Below, one piece after another: positions 35,286 through 45,256 of a DNA stretch of 64,000 nucleotides. Within the stretch, counting starts at the first letter, position 1, and every line of letters starts with the position of its first letter. The position numbers and the translations under genes are program-made. Source of the DNA: Prevotella sp. (lineage in GTDB: Bacteria; Bacteroidota; Bacteroidia; Bacteroidales; Bacteroidaceae). The stretch lies in assembly GCA_024688365.1 (NCBI GenBank), contig JAILEG010000035.1:1-64000 (forward strand), written 5' to 3'. The notes beneath the pieces were generated by a model. That model searched no databases and was not told the origin of the DNA. It saw only the letters and a program-made list of their open reading frames with translations.

Positions 35286-35846
35286 ATGAACCGAATCTTG
35301 TCCGCAGCTGTGATGATAGTCTTTGCAGCTTGCTCGCAGCCGAATACAGGATATAAGATAGAAGGCAAGGTGACAGCTGATGTCAAGGATGGCCAGAAAA
35401 TCTATCTTGTGCCTATGGAGCATGCCAATGCCGGGAATGTAGACTCTACGTTTGTCAAGGAGGGGAAATTCACTTTTGAGGGCGATACCGAGCGGGTTGC
35501 CGTCATTCGTCTGCCCATGCTCCAGCGGCTGGATGCGCAGGAACTGCTGGTTGTGACCGAGCCGGGAACTACGCAGGTGACTTATGGACGCAACAGCTCT
35601 GCCCACGGCACACCTCAGAATGAGCTGTTGCAGCACTGGAAAGAGCTGACCATCACCCGCAACAGGACTTTCTCACGTTATATGGATGCGCAGCGTGACA
35701 GCGTGGCCCAGGCTGAGACCGGCAAATTGAAAATAGCTGCAGATGCGGCCAATCAGGCTTTTGAACAGTACACCCGTAAGGTAGTACGCAGTCATCCTGG
35801 CACAACGGTGCAGCAGTTCCTTACCCGCCTGACAGGCATCAGATAG
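35286..35846 (+). CDS. DUF4369-type lipoprotein
   Basis: A 186-residue lipoprotein with the lipobox VFAAC (Cys 16). GYKIEGKVTADVKDGQKIYLVPME ... VDSTFVKEGKFTFEGDTE is the usual opening of DUF4369 domains, which often precede thioredoxin-like domains in Bacteroidota. Here no CxxC thioredoxin domain follows; the C terminus is a Gln/Ala-rich helix. It is 12 bases upstream of the membrane-protein gene and probably in one operon with it and the CxxCH lipoprotein gene. Confidence 0.75.
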   Translation: MNRILSAAVMIVFAACSQPNTGYKIEGKVTADVKDGQKIYLVPMEHANAGNVDSTFVKEGKFTFEGDTERVAVIRLPMLQRLDAQELLVVTEPGTTQVTYGRNSSAHGTPQNELLQHWKELTITRNRTFSRYMDAQRDSVAQAETGKLKIAADAANQAFEQYTRKVVRSHPGTTVQQFLTRLTGIR

Positions 35847-35858
35847 TGACAAAAACAC

Positions 35859-37688
35859 ATGACAATGAGAACAATCATCAGTAAATACTGGAAAATCACG
35901 CTTTCCCTGCTCTTTGGACTCGCCGTGGTGCTGTTCTGGGCTGTGCCATACGTCAGCACGCTGGCTTATCAGGAGCAGTATCAGCTCTTTCTGCTCACAG
36001 GCGACTACTTCGCCGAGCGGCTCAGCGTGCCGGGTGGGCTGGCCGATTATGTGGCCGAGTTCATCACGCAGTTCAATTACGTTTACGTTGTCGGAGCCAT
36101 CCTCCTGGGGCTGGTGTTCTTCCTGCTGCAAAGGCTCACGGCGGTTGTCTTCCGCCGTGCGGGGGCATCTCCCGCCTCGTATCCCCTGACTTTTGTCCCG
36201 GCATTGCTCCTTTGGGCATATATGGGCAATGAGAGCGTGCTGCTGTCGTTTGCCGTCTCCCTGCTGGCTGCCTTGGAGTTTATCCTCCATTTCATCATCC
36301 TGAGGGAACACTGCCGCCGTCAGTGGGCGATGTGGACCTACCTGTTGGCTGGCATCCCCGTGTTCTACTGGCTTTTCGGAGCCAGTGTGTGGGTGGCGGC
36401 AGTTGGTGTGTGGGCCGTGGCTTGGGCCAGCCGCTACAGGCAGGCTTGGACCTTATTGCTCCTTTTGCCCTATGTGGCTGCGGTTGAGCTGGCCATCGGC
36501 TATGTGCTGGTGCTGCCGGTGTTCCAGAGCCTTGGAGGGCTGAACTATTTCCGTTACCCCGTTGCTGCCCCCTGGATGCAGACGGTGGTCATGGCTGCCT
36601 TTGCCCTGTTGGCGCCAGCCTGTGCCGTGGCGGGCAGGAAAGGCTGGATGGAGTGGCTGAGGAAGCCTCTCACACAGGTGGGCATGACCGTGATGGTAGC
36701 GGCCCTGGGGGCTGTGGCTGTTGGTATCAGCTTTGATCCGCAGAAGTATGACCTCATAGAGTATGACTACCTGGTGCGCTCACATCAGTGGGACAGAATT
36801 ATCAGCAAGGCCGAACGGGAGCCTGCCACGACACCTCTGAGCGTGAGCTGCGTCAACCTTGCCTTGGGCATGACCCACCAGCTGGGCGACCGTCTTTTCG
36901 ACTTTTACCAGAATGGTGCGGAGGGGCTCTTTCCCACCTTCACCCGTGACATGACCTCGCCTGTCCCGACCAGTGAGGTTTTCTATCATCTCGGGATGGT
37001 CAATGATGCCGAGCGGTATTCCTTTGAGGCGCAGGAGGCCATACCGAACCATCGCAAGAGCGGGCGGCTGATGCGCAGGCTGGCGCAGTGCAACATCATC
37101 AATGGCAATTATGCCGTTGCGGCGAAGTATCTGCGGCTGTTGCAGAAGTCTCTGTTTTATCGGCAGTGGGCCAATGACCAGATGCGCTTTATCGGCAACG
37201 ACCGGGCTGTGGAGACCGACCGGGAGTATGGCTGGATGCGCAATATACGCATCAAGCACACTGACTATCTCTTCAGCGACCGTGAGATGGACCAGATGCT
37301 GGGACTTCTGCTGGTTGACAGCAAGAAGTATGACAACCGGCTGGCTTATGAGTATCTTATTGCATACGAGCTGCTGCAGAAGGATCTCAACCGTTTCATG
37401 CAGTATTATCCATTGGGACGGTATGTGACGGCACTTGACCATATTCCTTATGCCACCCAGCAGGTGCTGGTGGGCGTCTGGCTGCAGCGTCATCCCAGCC
37501 TTGACGGGATGCCTTACTCCGTTGACCGGCAGAATGTTGAGTCTACGGTCAATTTCATCCGTACCTATATGGCTGACAAGAGCGATGGCGCGCTTTCCTC
37601 CCCTCCGTTGAGTCAGAATGCCTGGCACTACCTCCTGATGGGCAGCAGCAGTAAGAAGGGCAAGGAGAAGATGAGAGACATTTATTGA
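35859..37688 (+). CDS. polytopic DUF6057-like membrane protein, copy A
   Basis: A 609-residue protein: about eight to nine membrane helices in residues 1-295, then a soluble helical C-terminal half with TPR-like character (SGRLMRRLAQCNIINGNYAVAAKYLRLLQKSLFYRQWA). It is clearly homologous along its length to the protein at 46861-48468: both have a YQEQ.QLFLLT.DY motif after helix 1, the FYxNxA/GxxxL middle, and the RLAxxNxIxG block. I recall such proteins being named DUF6057 in Bacteroidales. Both copies are followed by a CxxCH beta-propeller lipoprotein gene, implying a joint function. Confidence 0.65.
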   Translation: MTMRTIISKYWKITLSLLFGLAVVLFWAVPYVSTLAYQEQYQLFLLTGDYFAERLSVPGGLADYVAEFITQFNYVYVVGAILLGLVFFLLQRLTAVVFRRAGASPASYPLTFVPALLLWAYMGNESVLLSFAVSLLAALEFILHFIILREHCRRQWAMWTYLLAGIPVFYWLFGASVWVAAVGVWAVAWASRYRQAWTLLLLLPYVAAVELAIGYVLVLPVFQSLGGLNYFRYPVAAPWMQTVVMAAFALLAPACAVAGRKGWMEWLRKPLTQVGMTVMVAALGAVAVGISFDPQKYDLIEYDYLVRSHQWDRIISKAEREPATTPLSVSCVNLALGMTHQLGDRLFDFYQNGAEGLFPTFTRDMTSPVPTSEVFYHLGMVNDAERYSFEAQEAIPNHRKSGRLMRRLAQCNIINGNYAVAAKYLRLLQKSLFYRQWANDQMRFIGNDRAVETDREYGWMRNIRIKHTDYLFSDREMDQMLGLLLVDSKKYDNRLAYEYLIAYELLQKDLNRFMQYYPLGRYVTALDHIPYATQQVLVGVWLQRHPSLDGMPYSVDRQNVESTVNFIRTYMADKSDGALSSPPLSQNAWHYLLMGSSSKKGKEKMRDIY

Positions 37689-37762
37689 CGGGCTGGTGGA
37701 ATGGATGGCTGCCGACTTCCGCCCGTGTGGCTCACGAATGGATTATTAACGGAAAAAACGAC

Positions 37763-39232
37763 ATGGAAGTGAAACATATATATTCTTTTCTCATCCTGCT
37801 GTCCCTGCTGCTGGCAGGATGTAAGGACAGCCCGGTGAATGTGGTGAGGAGCAGTCAGATGCCTAAGCTGTATCCTGACTATACCGGTGTGACCATTCCT
37901 GCGGAGATAGCTCCGCTGAACTTCAATTATGATGGCGACTGTGAGGCTATGGACGTGACGGTGCGGGGCTCAAAGGGTGGTGAACTGCATGTGAATGGCG
38001 ACTATGCCGACTTTGACATTGCCGACTGGCATGCGCTGACGAAAGAGAACCGCGGTGGGGAGCTTTCCTTCACGGTCACGGTGAAAAAGAACGGAGCGTG
38101 GACGCAATACCGTGACTTCAAGGTCTATGTGTCGGCCGATCCGCTGGGCGAATGGGGACTTACCTATCGTCTCATCCCTCCTGGATATGAGGTCTATGGC
38201 AAGTTGGGAATCTACCAGCGTGACCTCAGCAGTTTCAATGAGGAGGCTCTTCTGGAGAACAGCTCCGTGCCGGGAGCCTGTCTGAATTGCCACACCAGCA
38301 ATCAGACTAATCCTGACCAGTTCACTTTCCACATCCGTGGTGAGCATGGAGCGACGCTGATTCAGCAGAAAGGTGACTTTGAGCTGCTTAAGGCGAAGAA
38401 CGATTCCATTCACGGGTCAATGGTCTATCCCTATTGGCACCCGACAGGCAAGCTGATAGCCTACTCTACCAATAAGACACATCAGAGCTTCCATGCCGTC
38501 CGGTCAGAGCGTATTGAGGTGTTCGACCAGGCTTCTGACATCCTTATCTATGATCCCGCACGGCATGAGATAGTCCTGAATCCTTCGCTGATGACACCTG
38601 ACCATTATGAGAACTATCCTGTGTTCTCTCCCGATGGACGCACACTTTACTTCGTCTCATCTCATGCTTGGGATATTCCGGCACATTACAAGCAAATACA
38701 ATATAATCTTTGCAAAGTCCGGTTCAATCCAGCCACGGGGCGCATCATCGGCAAGGTTGACACCATCGTCAATGCCCGTCAGATGGGATTGAGTGCCAAT
38801 CATCCCCGTCCCTCTTATGACGGGAAGTTCATCCTCTTCACCATGTCGCATTATGGCTGCTTCCCCATTTGGCACAAGGAGGCTGACCAGTGGCTCTATG
38901 ATGTGCGCACGGGGAAAGCCCGTCCGCTGAAGGAAATCAACAGTGACGATACTGACAGCTATCATAACTGGAGCCGGAACAGCAGGTGGATTGTCTTCAC
39001 GTCCCGCCGTGGCAATGGATATTACACGACGCTTTACCTTGCCCATGTCAATGCCGATGGCTCTATGGGTAAGCCTTTCCTCCTGCCGCAGCGCAATCCT
39101 TGGAAGTATTATGACGAGACGCTCAACTCCTTCAATACGCCTGACTTCACTTTGCACCCCGTGTCTTTGGATGCCAACAAGGCCGCCCGTGCCATTGAGC
39201 GTGAGGGAAGGGTGGAGACGAAGGTGAGGTGA
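37763..39232 (+). CDS. CxxCH-containing TolB-like beta-propeller lipoprotein, copy A
   Basis: A 489-residue lipoprotein from ATG 37763, chosen because it opens a signal peptide with lipobox LLLAGC (Cys 20). After an N-terminal beta domain there is CLNCH (Cys 173, Cys 176, His 177), a c-type heme attachment motif. PD40/TolB-like blades follow (YPYWHPTGKLIAYSTNKTH, YPVFSPDGRTLYFVSS, HPRPSYDGKFILFT, YHNWSRNSRWIVFTSRR). The homologue at 45313-46848 keeps the motif as CMNCH. Heme binding is predicted, not shown. It lies 74 bases after the membrane-protein gene. Confidence 0.72.
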   Translation: MEVKHIYSFLILLSLLLAGCKDSPVNVVRSSQMPKLYPDYTGVTIPAEIAPLNFNYDGDCEAMDVTVRGSKGGELHVNGDYADFDIADWHALTKENRGGELSFTVTVKKNGAWTQYRDFKVYVSADPLGEWGLTYRLIPPGYEVYGKLGIYQRDLSSFNEEALLENSSVPGACLNCHTSNQTNPDQFTFHIRGEHGATLIQQKGDFELLKAKNDSIHGSMVYPYWHPTGKLIAYSTNKTHQSFHAVRSERIEVFDQASDILIYDPARHEIVLNPSLMTPDHYENYPVFSPDGRTLYFVSSHAWDIPAHYKQIQYNLCKVRFNPATGRIIGKVDTIVNARQMGLSANHPRPSYDGKFILFTMSHYGCFPIWHKEADQWLYDVRTGKARPLKEINSDDTDSYHNWSRNSRWIVFTSRRGNGYYTTLYLAHVNADGSMGKPFLLPQRNPWKYYDETLNSFNTPDFTLHPVSLDANKAARAIEREGRVETKVR

Positions 39233-39250
39233 TGTCCCCGCACTGGTGGG

Positions 39251-40888
39251 TCAGTACATCTCTTTCACGTAACGGGCTATCTTGAAGTTGGGCTCAAGTG
39301 TGCTTTTCCTTATCTTCAGCCTGTAGTTATAGACAGTCTGGGTGGAATATTGCAGAATCTCGGCAATGTTCACGCTCTCTTCCACACCCAGGCTGATGAG
39401 GGCATAGATGCGCTGTTCTGGTGTCAGGCTGTGGTCTTTTTCCGCTACAAGGCGGCACTCAGGGCGCAGGAGCGCATTGAAGCGGGCGACAAAATCGGGG
39501 TGAAGCGAAAGGAATGTGTCGTCAAACTGCGCATAGAGCAGCTCGGCCGCCTGGTCCTTGGCTATGGAGTTGCTTGCCAGTCGTTTCGCCTCCCGGTTCA
39601 TTCCGGCAGCGAGCAGGCGGCTCATGTCCTTGCGGTAGGTCTTGATGTCCTTTATAATCTCTGACAGAAGCCGGAAGGGTTTTACCACAGCAGCCTTCAT
39701 GCTCTGCCGTTGTGCCTCCATACGGGCTAATTGCCGGGTCAGCTCGGCAATCGTTTTCTCTTTTTTGTCGTCTTCCTGTTGCCTTTGTTTTATTTCTTCC
39801 TGCTGTTTGCTGAAGGTCTCCTTGCGCAGTGCCAGCTTCTGCCAGCTCTTTCTCCATAGCCAAAGGACGATGAGCAGGAGGATGAAGAGTGTTGCCAGAC
39901 TGATGGCAAGCAGGCTCTGCTGATGGTGGGTCTGCTGAATATAATCCTCGTTTATTTTCCGTTGGGCTTCCAGGAGCTGCATGCTGCGCCCCACATCCTT
40001 GTAGGTGCTGATGTCCTCCTGTGCCAGTTTGATGTAGCTGAGCAGGCGGCTGGTTTGGGCACCGTCATCGTTTTTCCCGTTCAGCAGCTCTATGATGGAG
40101 ACGAGGGAGGAAGAGCTGCGGTTGGCGCATCGTATGTCGGCGATGGCTGAACGCACCAGTTGCTCCAGGGCTGCATCGTCCTGCCCCATTTTCCGGTAGA
40201 TTTGGTAGAGCAGGATGCGTGCCAAGGCATCATCGTAGGTGTGGGGGCGTGCCTTGGCAAGAAGCTGCTTGATGCGGGGCTCCACCTGTCTGGGGCTGTA
40301 TTTGCCGTGTATGCCTATATAGAAGAGGTAATAAGGGAGAGAGTTGGGCTTGATGTAGGGAATGAAGGTGGCCCATGCGCGCTGCATCTCGGCTGGTGAT
40401 GCCTGGCTGAGGGGCAGGGCCGAGTAGCCAATGTAGCGCATCAGCGTTGCCTGTGCGTATTCCTCCCTGAGTGGGGGAGCTATGTTGGCAAAGTTGCCTA
40501 AGGTCTCCAGTTTGGCCGTTGAGGTGAAGCTGTCGCCCCGGTCGGCAAAGACAAAGGCCTGGCGGATGGTGGCATCCTGCATCCACTCGGTGTTCTTGGT
40601 CTGCTCGCCCAGCTGGTAGCAGCGGTTCAGATAGGCCAAGGCCGAGTCACTGTCGAACTTGGAGTAGGCAATGGCTATTTGCTTGATTGACAGGTAGCGG
40701 TCAGTGGGCAGGGCAGCAACGCTGAGGTTGCCTTTCAATCGGGTTATTTCGGCTTCCTTCTGTTTGATGTATGTCCCGCTGTTGGCAACCTCCTGGTCAA
40801 GTTCCTTCAGGAGCTTCTCATGGTCGGAGGCTGAGACGGTCAGGCTGCTGGCAAGGAGCAAGGCGATAATCAGATAGATATGTCTCAT
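39251..40888 (-). CDS. membrane-spanning DUF6377-type regulator with C-terminal HTH
   Basis: A 545-residue protein from ATG 40888; a perfect promoter at 40912-40943 excludes longer readings. Signal peptide (MRHIYLIIALLLASSLTVSAS), periplasmic TPR-like region (about 25-320), one membrane helix (SLLAISLATLFILLLIVLWLW, about 330-350), a coiled coil rich in Glu/Gln/Lys, then a cytoplasmic C terminus with a LuxR-like helix-turn-helix (TPEQRIYALISLGVEESVNIAEILQYSTQTVYNYRLKIR). The layout fits the SusR-like sensors of Bacteroidales. It is divergent from the GH3 gene, so it probably controls it. Confidence 0.75.
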   Translation of the reverse strand: MRHIYLIIALLLASSLTVSASDHEKLLKELDQEVANSGTYIKQKEAEITRLKGNLSVAALPTDRYLSIKQIAIAYSKFDSDSALAYLNRCYQLGEQTKNTEWMQDATIRQAFVFADRGDSFTSTAKLETLGNFANIAPPLREEYAQATLMRYIGYSALPLSQASPAEMQRAWATFIPYIKPNSLPYYLFYIGIHGKYSPRQVEPRIKQLLAKARPHTYDDALARILLYQIYRKMGQDDAALEQLVRSAIADIRCANRSSSSLVSIIELLNGKNDDGAQTSRLLSYIKLAQEDISTYKDVGRSMQLLEAQRKINEDYIQQTHHQQSLLAISLATLFILLLIVLWLWRKSWQKLALRKETFSKQQEEIKQRQQEDDKKEKTIAELTRQLARMEAQRQSMKAAVVKPFRLLSEIIKDIKTYRKDMSRLLAAGMNREAKRLASNSIAKDQAAELLYAQFDDTFLSLHPDFVARFNALLRPECRLVAEKDHSLTPEQRIYALISLGVEESVNIAEILQYSTQTVYNYRLKIRKSTLEPNFKIARYVKEMY

Positions 40889-40911
40889 TTCATGTTGGTT
40901 CTTAGTCACTG

Positions 40912-40943
40912 CAAATATACTCATATTCTGCTTCTCTGACAAG
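40912..40943 (-). promoter_or_regulatory. promoter of the DUF6377 regulator gene
   Basis: CTTG (40943-40940), 20 bases, TATATTTG (40919-40912) on the minus strand, about 24 bases before the start codon. Confidence 0.7.
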
Positions 40944-41095
40944 ATTTTAAAGGCTTTTATGCCCCTTTTCTGCCTAATGTCATACTTAATATGTTAAAAT
41001 ACTAACCAGTTGGCTTTCAAATCCTTACTTCTCTCATGCACTTACTTTTGGCCTTTTTCTCCTCTTTGTAGTGTTCGGTTGTGCGGTTTTTTACC

Positions 41096-41103
41096 TATCT
41101 TTG
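41096..41103 (+). promoter_or_regulatory. -7 box of the GH3 gene
   Basis: TATCTTTG with a poor -33 region, 65 bases before the GH3 start. A weak -33 fits an activated promoter. Confidence 0.5.
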
Positions 41104-41167
41104 CACTGTCAATCATTACCCGGACAATTCAAAACATTCATTCATCCATATTAATTAAAACCTAAAG

Positions 41168-43516
41168 ATGAAAAAAATTCTGACCCTTTGCGCATCTATC
41201 GCCTGCTCAACGGCAGTGATGGCACAGTCGGCTCCCCAGCTTACTGAGAACAACATTGATGAGGTCCTGAAGGCTATGACGCTTCAGGAGAAAGCATTGC
41301 TGGTTGTCGGAACCGGCATGCAGGGACTTACCTCAACTGGCAACCTCGGCTCTTATGCCCGTCTGGTGCCGGGCGCTGCTGGAACCACGGCGGCCATTCC
41401 ACGGTTGGGCATCCCCTCAGCGGTTCTCTCTGACGGTCCTGCTGGTCTGCGTATTGATCCGACACGTCCGTTTGACAGCCACACTTATTACTGCACGCAC
41501 TTCCCTATCGGGACTTGTCTTGCCAGCTCGTGGGATGTGAACTTGGTTCAGCAGGTGGGCAGCGCCATTGGCAATGAGGTGCTGGAATATGGTGCTGATG
41601 TACTGTTGGCACCAGGTGTGTGCCTCCATCGTAACCCGCTTTGTGGCCGTAACTTCGAGTATTACTCCGAGGATCCTGTCCTCTCAGGCAATATTGCTGC
41701 GGCTTACATCATGGGTGTGCAGAGCCAGGGGGTCGGAACGTCCATTAAGCATTATGCTTTCAACAGCCAGGAGACGGCCCGTCTGGGCAATGATGCCCGT
41801 GTGGGACAGCGTGCGGCACGTGAGCTTTACCTGAAGAACTTTGAGATTGCCATCAAGAAGTCGGATCCTTGGACAGTAATGTCGTCCTATAATCTTATCA
41901 ATGGCACGATGACTTCTGAACGGAAGGACCTCCTTACCACTATCCTGCGTGATGAGTGGGGATTCAAGGGCATTGTCATGACCGACTGGCTGGGCGGAAC
42001 TGACCCTGTCTGGCGTAACTCACAGACTGACCGTGTCGCCAATATGAATGCTGGCAATGACCTCATAGAGCCGGGCGCACCTGTTGACTGTAAGACCATT
42101 GAGGACGCAGTGAAGAGCGGTAAGCTGGATGAGAAGGTGCTTGACAGTAATGTCCGCCGTATTCTCCAGATGATTGTAAAGACCCCACGCTTCAAGGGAT
42201 ACAAATACAGCAATGCCCCTGATCTGAAGGCACATGCACAGGTTACCCGCAACTCGGCTGCCGAGGGAACGGTTCTGCTGGAGAATAAGGGAGTGCTGCC
42301 TTTCGCTTCCAATGTGAAGAACGTTGCTCTTTATGGCATAGCCAGCTATGATGCTATCGCAGGAGGCACTGGTTCGGGAAATGTGAACCGTGCCTATACG
42401 GTGTCACTGGTAGAGGGCATGCGTAATAACAACTATGTGGTTGACTATGACATTCTTTCCTCTTACCAGCAATATATCAAGAAAGCCAAGGAGGAAATTG
42501 CCAATACGAAGCGTGAGTGGTGGCAGAATGTGCCAATGGCAACAGAGATGGTGCCTGATGCTGCTGCCTTGGCCAAGGCTGTCGCTGCCAATGACGTGGC
42601 TGTCATCACTTTGGAGCGTCTCTCCGGTGAGGGATCTGACCGTACAGCAAAGGACTTCAATCTGACGAAGGAGGAGCTGCAGCTCATCAATGACGTGACG
42701 GCTGCTTTCCATAAGGCGGGTAAGAAGACTGTTGTTGTTCTGAACATCGGTGGTGTCATCGAGTCAGCTTCATGGAAGAACATTCCTGATGCTGTGCTGC
42801 TGCCTTGGCAGTGCGGTCAGGAGTTCGGTAACTCTGTTGCTGATATTCTTTCGGGCCGTCTCTCTCCATCAGGCAAGTTGCCAATGACATGGCCAGTTTC
42901 CTTCGATGAGATTCCGTCATCCAAGAACTTCCCGACCGAAGGTGTTGAAATCAACTTCATGGACCGTAACCTTACAAAGTATCAGACTGTGAAGAATGTT
43001 GGCTACACCAACTATGAGGAGGGTATCTACGTGGGTTACCGTTACTTCGATACCTTCGGCAAGAATGTGTCTTATCCATTCGGCTACGGCCTGTCTTACA
43101 CCACTTTTGGCTACAGTGATGTCACAGCAACTGACAATGGCAGCTGTGTGAAGGTAAGCGTGAAGGTTACCAACACTGGCAAACGTGCAGGCAAGGAAGT
43201 TGTCGAGGTCTATGTCACTGCGCCAAAGGGCAAGGTTGACAAGCCTGAGCAGGAGCTGAAGGCATTTGCCAAGACACGCAGTCTGAATCCTGGTGAGAGT
43301 CAGGTCATGACAATGGAGATTGAGAAGCGTGACCTTGCTTCCTTCAACGAGAAGGCAAGTGCGTGGATTGTCGATGCTGGCAGCTACCTGTTCAAGGTGG
43401 GTGCGTCCAGCCGTGACATAAAGGGGACAGCCTCACTGAAGGTGAAAGGCATGACAGAGAAGGTGCATAATGTTCTTCAGCCGAAGGTCAAGCTGAATAT
43501 TCTGACCAAGAAGTAA
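41168..43516 (+). CDS. bglX: glycoside hydrolase family 3 beta-glucosidase
   Basis: A 782-residue secreted enzyme. Signal peptide ends AVMAQ. The TIM barrel carries PAVLSDGPAGLR-type sequence, GRNFEYYSEDPVLSG, the KHYAFNSQE block and GIVMTDWLGG with the catalytic nucleophile Asp at residue 273. The alpha/beta sandwich follows (EGTVLLENKGVLPF ... GDRT-like ERLSGEGSDR), and a C-terminal Fn3-like domain (YPFGYGLSYTTFGYSDV, TNTGKRAGKEVVEVYV). It probably acts in the periplasm on short beta-linked oligosaccharides. The linkage is inferred from family, not proven. Confidence 0.9.
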   Translation: MKKILTLCASIACSTAVMAQSAPQLTENNIDEVLKAMTLQEKALLVVGTGMQGLTSTGNLGSYARLVPGAAGTTAAIPRLGIPSAVLSDGPAGLRIDPTRPFDSHTYYCTHFPIGTCLASSWDVNLVQQVGSAIGNEVLEYGADVLLAPGVCLHRNPLCGRNFEYYSEDPVLSGNIAAAYIMGVQSQGVGTSIKHYAFNSQETARLGNDARVGQRAARELYLKNFEIAIKKSDPWTVMSSYNLINGTMTSERKDLLTTILRDEWGFKGIVMTDWLGGTDPVWRNSQTDRVANMNAGNDLIEPGAPVDCKTIEDAVKSGKLDEKVLDSNVRRILQMIVKTPRFKGYKYSNAPDLKAHAQVTRNSAAEGTVLLENKGVLPFASNVKNVALYGIASYDAIAGGTGSGNVNRAYTVSLVEGMRNNNYVVDYDILSSYQQYIKKAKEEIANTKREWWQNVPMATEMVPDAAALAKAVAANDVAVITLERLSGEGSDRTAKDFNLTKEELQLINDVTAAFHKAGKKTVVVLNIGGVIESASWKNIPDAVLLPWQCGQEFGNSVADILSGRLSPSGKLPMTWPVSFDEIPSSKNFPTEGVEINFMDRNLTKYQTVKNVGYTNYEEGIYVGYRYFDTFGKNVSYPFGYGLSYTTFGYSDVTATDNGSCVKVSVKVTNTGKRAGKEVVEVYVTAPKGKVDKPEQELKAFAKTRSLNPGESQVMTMEIEKRDLASFNEKASAWIVDAGSYLFKVGASSRDIKGTASLKVKGMTEKVHNVLQPKVKLNILTKK

Positions 43517-43555
43517 TGTGCGCCCAGGCTATATCGGAATCATAATTCATACGGG

Positions 43556-43588
43556 GAGGTGGAGGCTTTTGGGCCCTCCTCCTCTTTT
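43556..43588 (+). terminator. terminator after the GH3 gene
   Basis: GAGGTGGAGG and CCTCCTCCTC pair with one mismatch, followed by TTTT. Some read-through to the esterase gene, 115 bases from the GH3 stop, is possible. Confidence 0.5.
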
Positions 43589-43630
43589 ACTATGGTATAA
43601 TACAAAAAAATCACAAGCAAATCATTCACA

Positions 43631-45244
43631 ATGAGACAGTATTTATTATCATTGGCAATGCTCTTTCTCTCCTGTGGGGCAATGGCACAGGCACCTCGGG
43701 TGACAGTGGCTTCAGGCATACTGGAAGGACGTGACTCCTCGGGAGTGAAGGTCTTTGAGGGCATACCCTTTGCGGCTCCGCCTGTAGGAGAGCTGCGTTG
43801 GAAGGCTCCGCAGCCTGTCACACCTTGGCAAGGGGTGCGTGAGGCCAAGAAGTACGGCCCAAATCCTATCATGTTCAATGCCTTTGGCGACATGATATTC
43901 AAAAGTAAGGAATTCAGTGAGGACTGCCTTTACCTGAATGTGTGGACACCTGCCAAGACAATGCGCGAGAAGTTGCCCGTGCTTATCTACTTCAATGGTG
44001 GCGGCTTGCTGTCGGGAAGCGGTTCCGAGCCACGCTATGAGGGTGTCACACTGGCCCGTAAAGGTATTATTGTCGTCACGGCAAACTATCGTGAGGGCAT
44101 TTTCGGCTTCCTGGCTCATCCTCAGTTGTCAAAAGAGACAAGCTATCATGGATCCGGCAACTATGGATTCATGGACCAGGCTGCCGCCATCAAGTGGGTG
44201 AAGGAGAATATCTCGGCCTTCGGAGGTGATCCTGACAGAATCACCATCAATGGTGAGTCGGCCGGATCCATGTCGGTCAGCGGTCTGATGGCTTCGCCTT
44301 TGAGCCGCAATCTCATCCATCAGGTAATGGCATCGAGCGGTGCCGTTGTGGGCATGGCTAAGCCAAAGACCTTGCAGGAGGCTGAGAAGATGGGTGAGGC
44401 ATGGGCCAAGAAGCATGGTTTCACGAGCATCAAGGAACTGCGCAAGGTGCCAGCCGAGGAACTGAACAAGATGGCAGAGTTCACGGGTGTCCCTTCTTAC
44501 TGCATCGACGGCTACTTCTTTACCGAGCAACCGGAGGAGACTTTCCGTAAAGGCGAGCAGGCACAGGTCAGCGCACTCATTGGCAACAACAGTGCCGAGA
44601 ACACGGTGATGATGTTCATGCCAGGCATGCAGCCAACCTTGGAGAATCTCTCAAAAGCGATGATGCGCTTCTTTGGGGCTGACACACAGAAGGTACTGGA
44701 TCTGTATGGTTTCAAGTCGGATGCTGACATCATGGGCAAAGCGGGCTGGGAACTTGGTGGCGACCTCTTCATAGCCTACTCGACATGGAAGTGGACTGAC
44801 CTGCTCCGTCAGACGAGCAAGCACCCGGTCTACCGTTATCTTTACTGTCACCCGCGCCCAATGATGAATATCAAAGGGAAAGCACCAGGCCTGGCTGGTG
44901 GAACGGTTGATGTGAAGGAGGACGAGAAGCCAAAGGCGGTCATCCCAGGTGCCGTCCATTCGGCCGATATAGAGTATGCTATGGGCAATCTCTCCACCAA
45001 TCATCTCTTTCCTTGGGAGGCTGACGACTATGTGGTCTCTGACATCTTCCAAGGCTTCTATGTGAATTTTGTCAAGACAGGCAACCCCAATGGTCTGGGC
45101 TTACCCGAGTGGACGGCAACCAATGCAGGTGGGTCTGTCCCCGTCATGCTGATCGACACTATTTCAGGGGAGCAGGTGCTGCCAGCCTTGGAGAGCCGTT
45201 ATCAGCTTTTGGATGGCTACTTGAAGGACAAGAGTCGTTGGTAA
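43631..45244 (+). CDS. secreted type-B carboxylesterase
   Basis: A 537-residue alpha/beta hydrolase. Signal peptide ends CGAMAQ. Features of the COesterase family: GIPFAAPPVGELRWKAPQP, EDCLYLNVWTP, the oxyanion-hole YFNGGG, and the nucleophile elbow NGESAGSMS with Ser 210. VHSADIEYAMGN holds the likely catalytic His region. It follows the GH3 gene on the same strand, suggesting removal of ester groups from the same glycan or from a conjugated plant compound. Confidence 0.87.
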   Translation: MRQYLLSLAMLFLSCGAMAQAPRVTVASGILEGRDSSGVKVFEGIPFAAPPVGELRWKAPQPVTPWQGVREAKKYGPNPIMFNAFGDMIFKSKEFSEDCLYLNVWTPAKTMREKLPVLIYFNGGGLLSGSGSEPRYEGVTLARKGIIVVTANYREGIFGFLAHPQLSKETSYHGSGNYGFMDQAAAIKWVKENISAFGGDPDRITINGESAGSMSVSGLMASPLSRNLIHQVMASSGAVVGMAKPKTLQEAEKMGEAWAKKHGFTSIKELRKVPAEELNKMAEFTGVPSYCIDGYFFTEQPEETFRKGEQAQVSALIGNNSAENTVMMFMPGMQPTLENLSKAMMRFFGADTQKVLDLYGFKSDADIMGKAGWELGGDLFIAYSTWKWTDLLRQTSKHPVYRYLYCHPRPMMNIKGKAPGLAGGTVDVKEDEKPKAVIPGAVHSADIEYAMGNLSTNHLFPWEADDYVVSDIFQGFYVNFVKTGNPNGLGLPEWTATNAGGSVPVMLIDTISGEQVLPALESRYQLLDGYLKDKSRW

Positions 45245-45256
45245 GCAATGGGCGGA

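Noticed and set aside
36780..37628. 282-codon minus-strand frame inside the DUF6057-like gene
   Set aside because: Antisense to a protein that has a clear homologue at 46861-48468.
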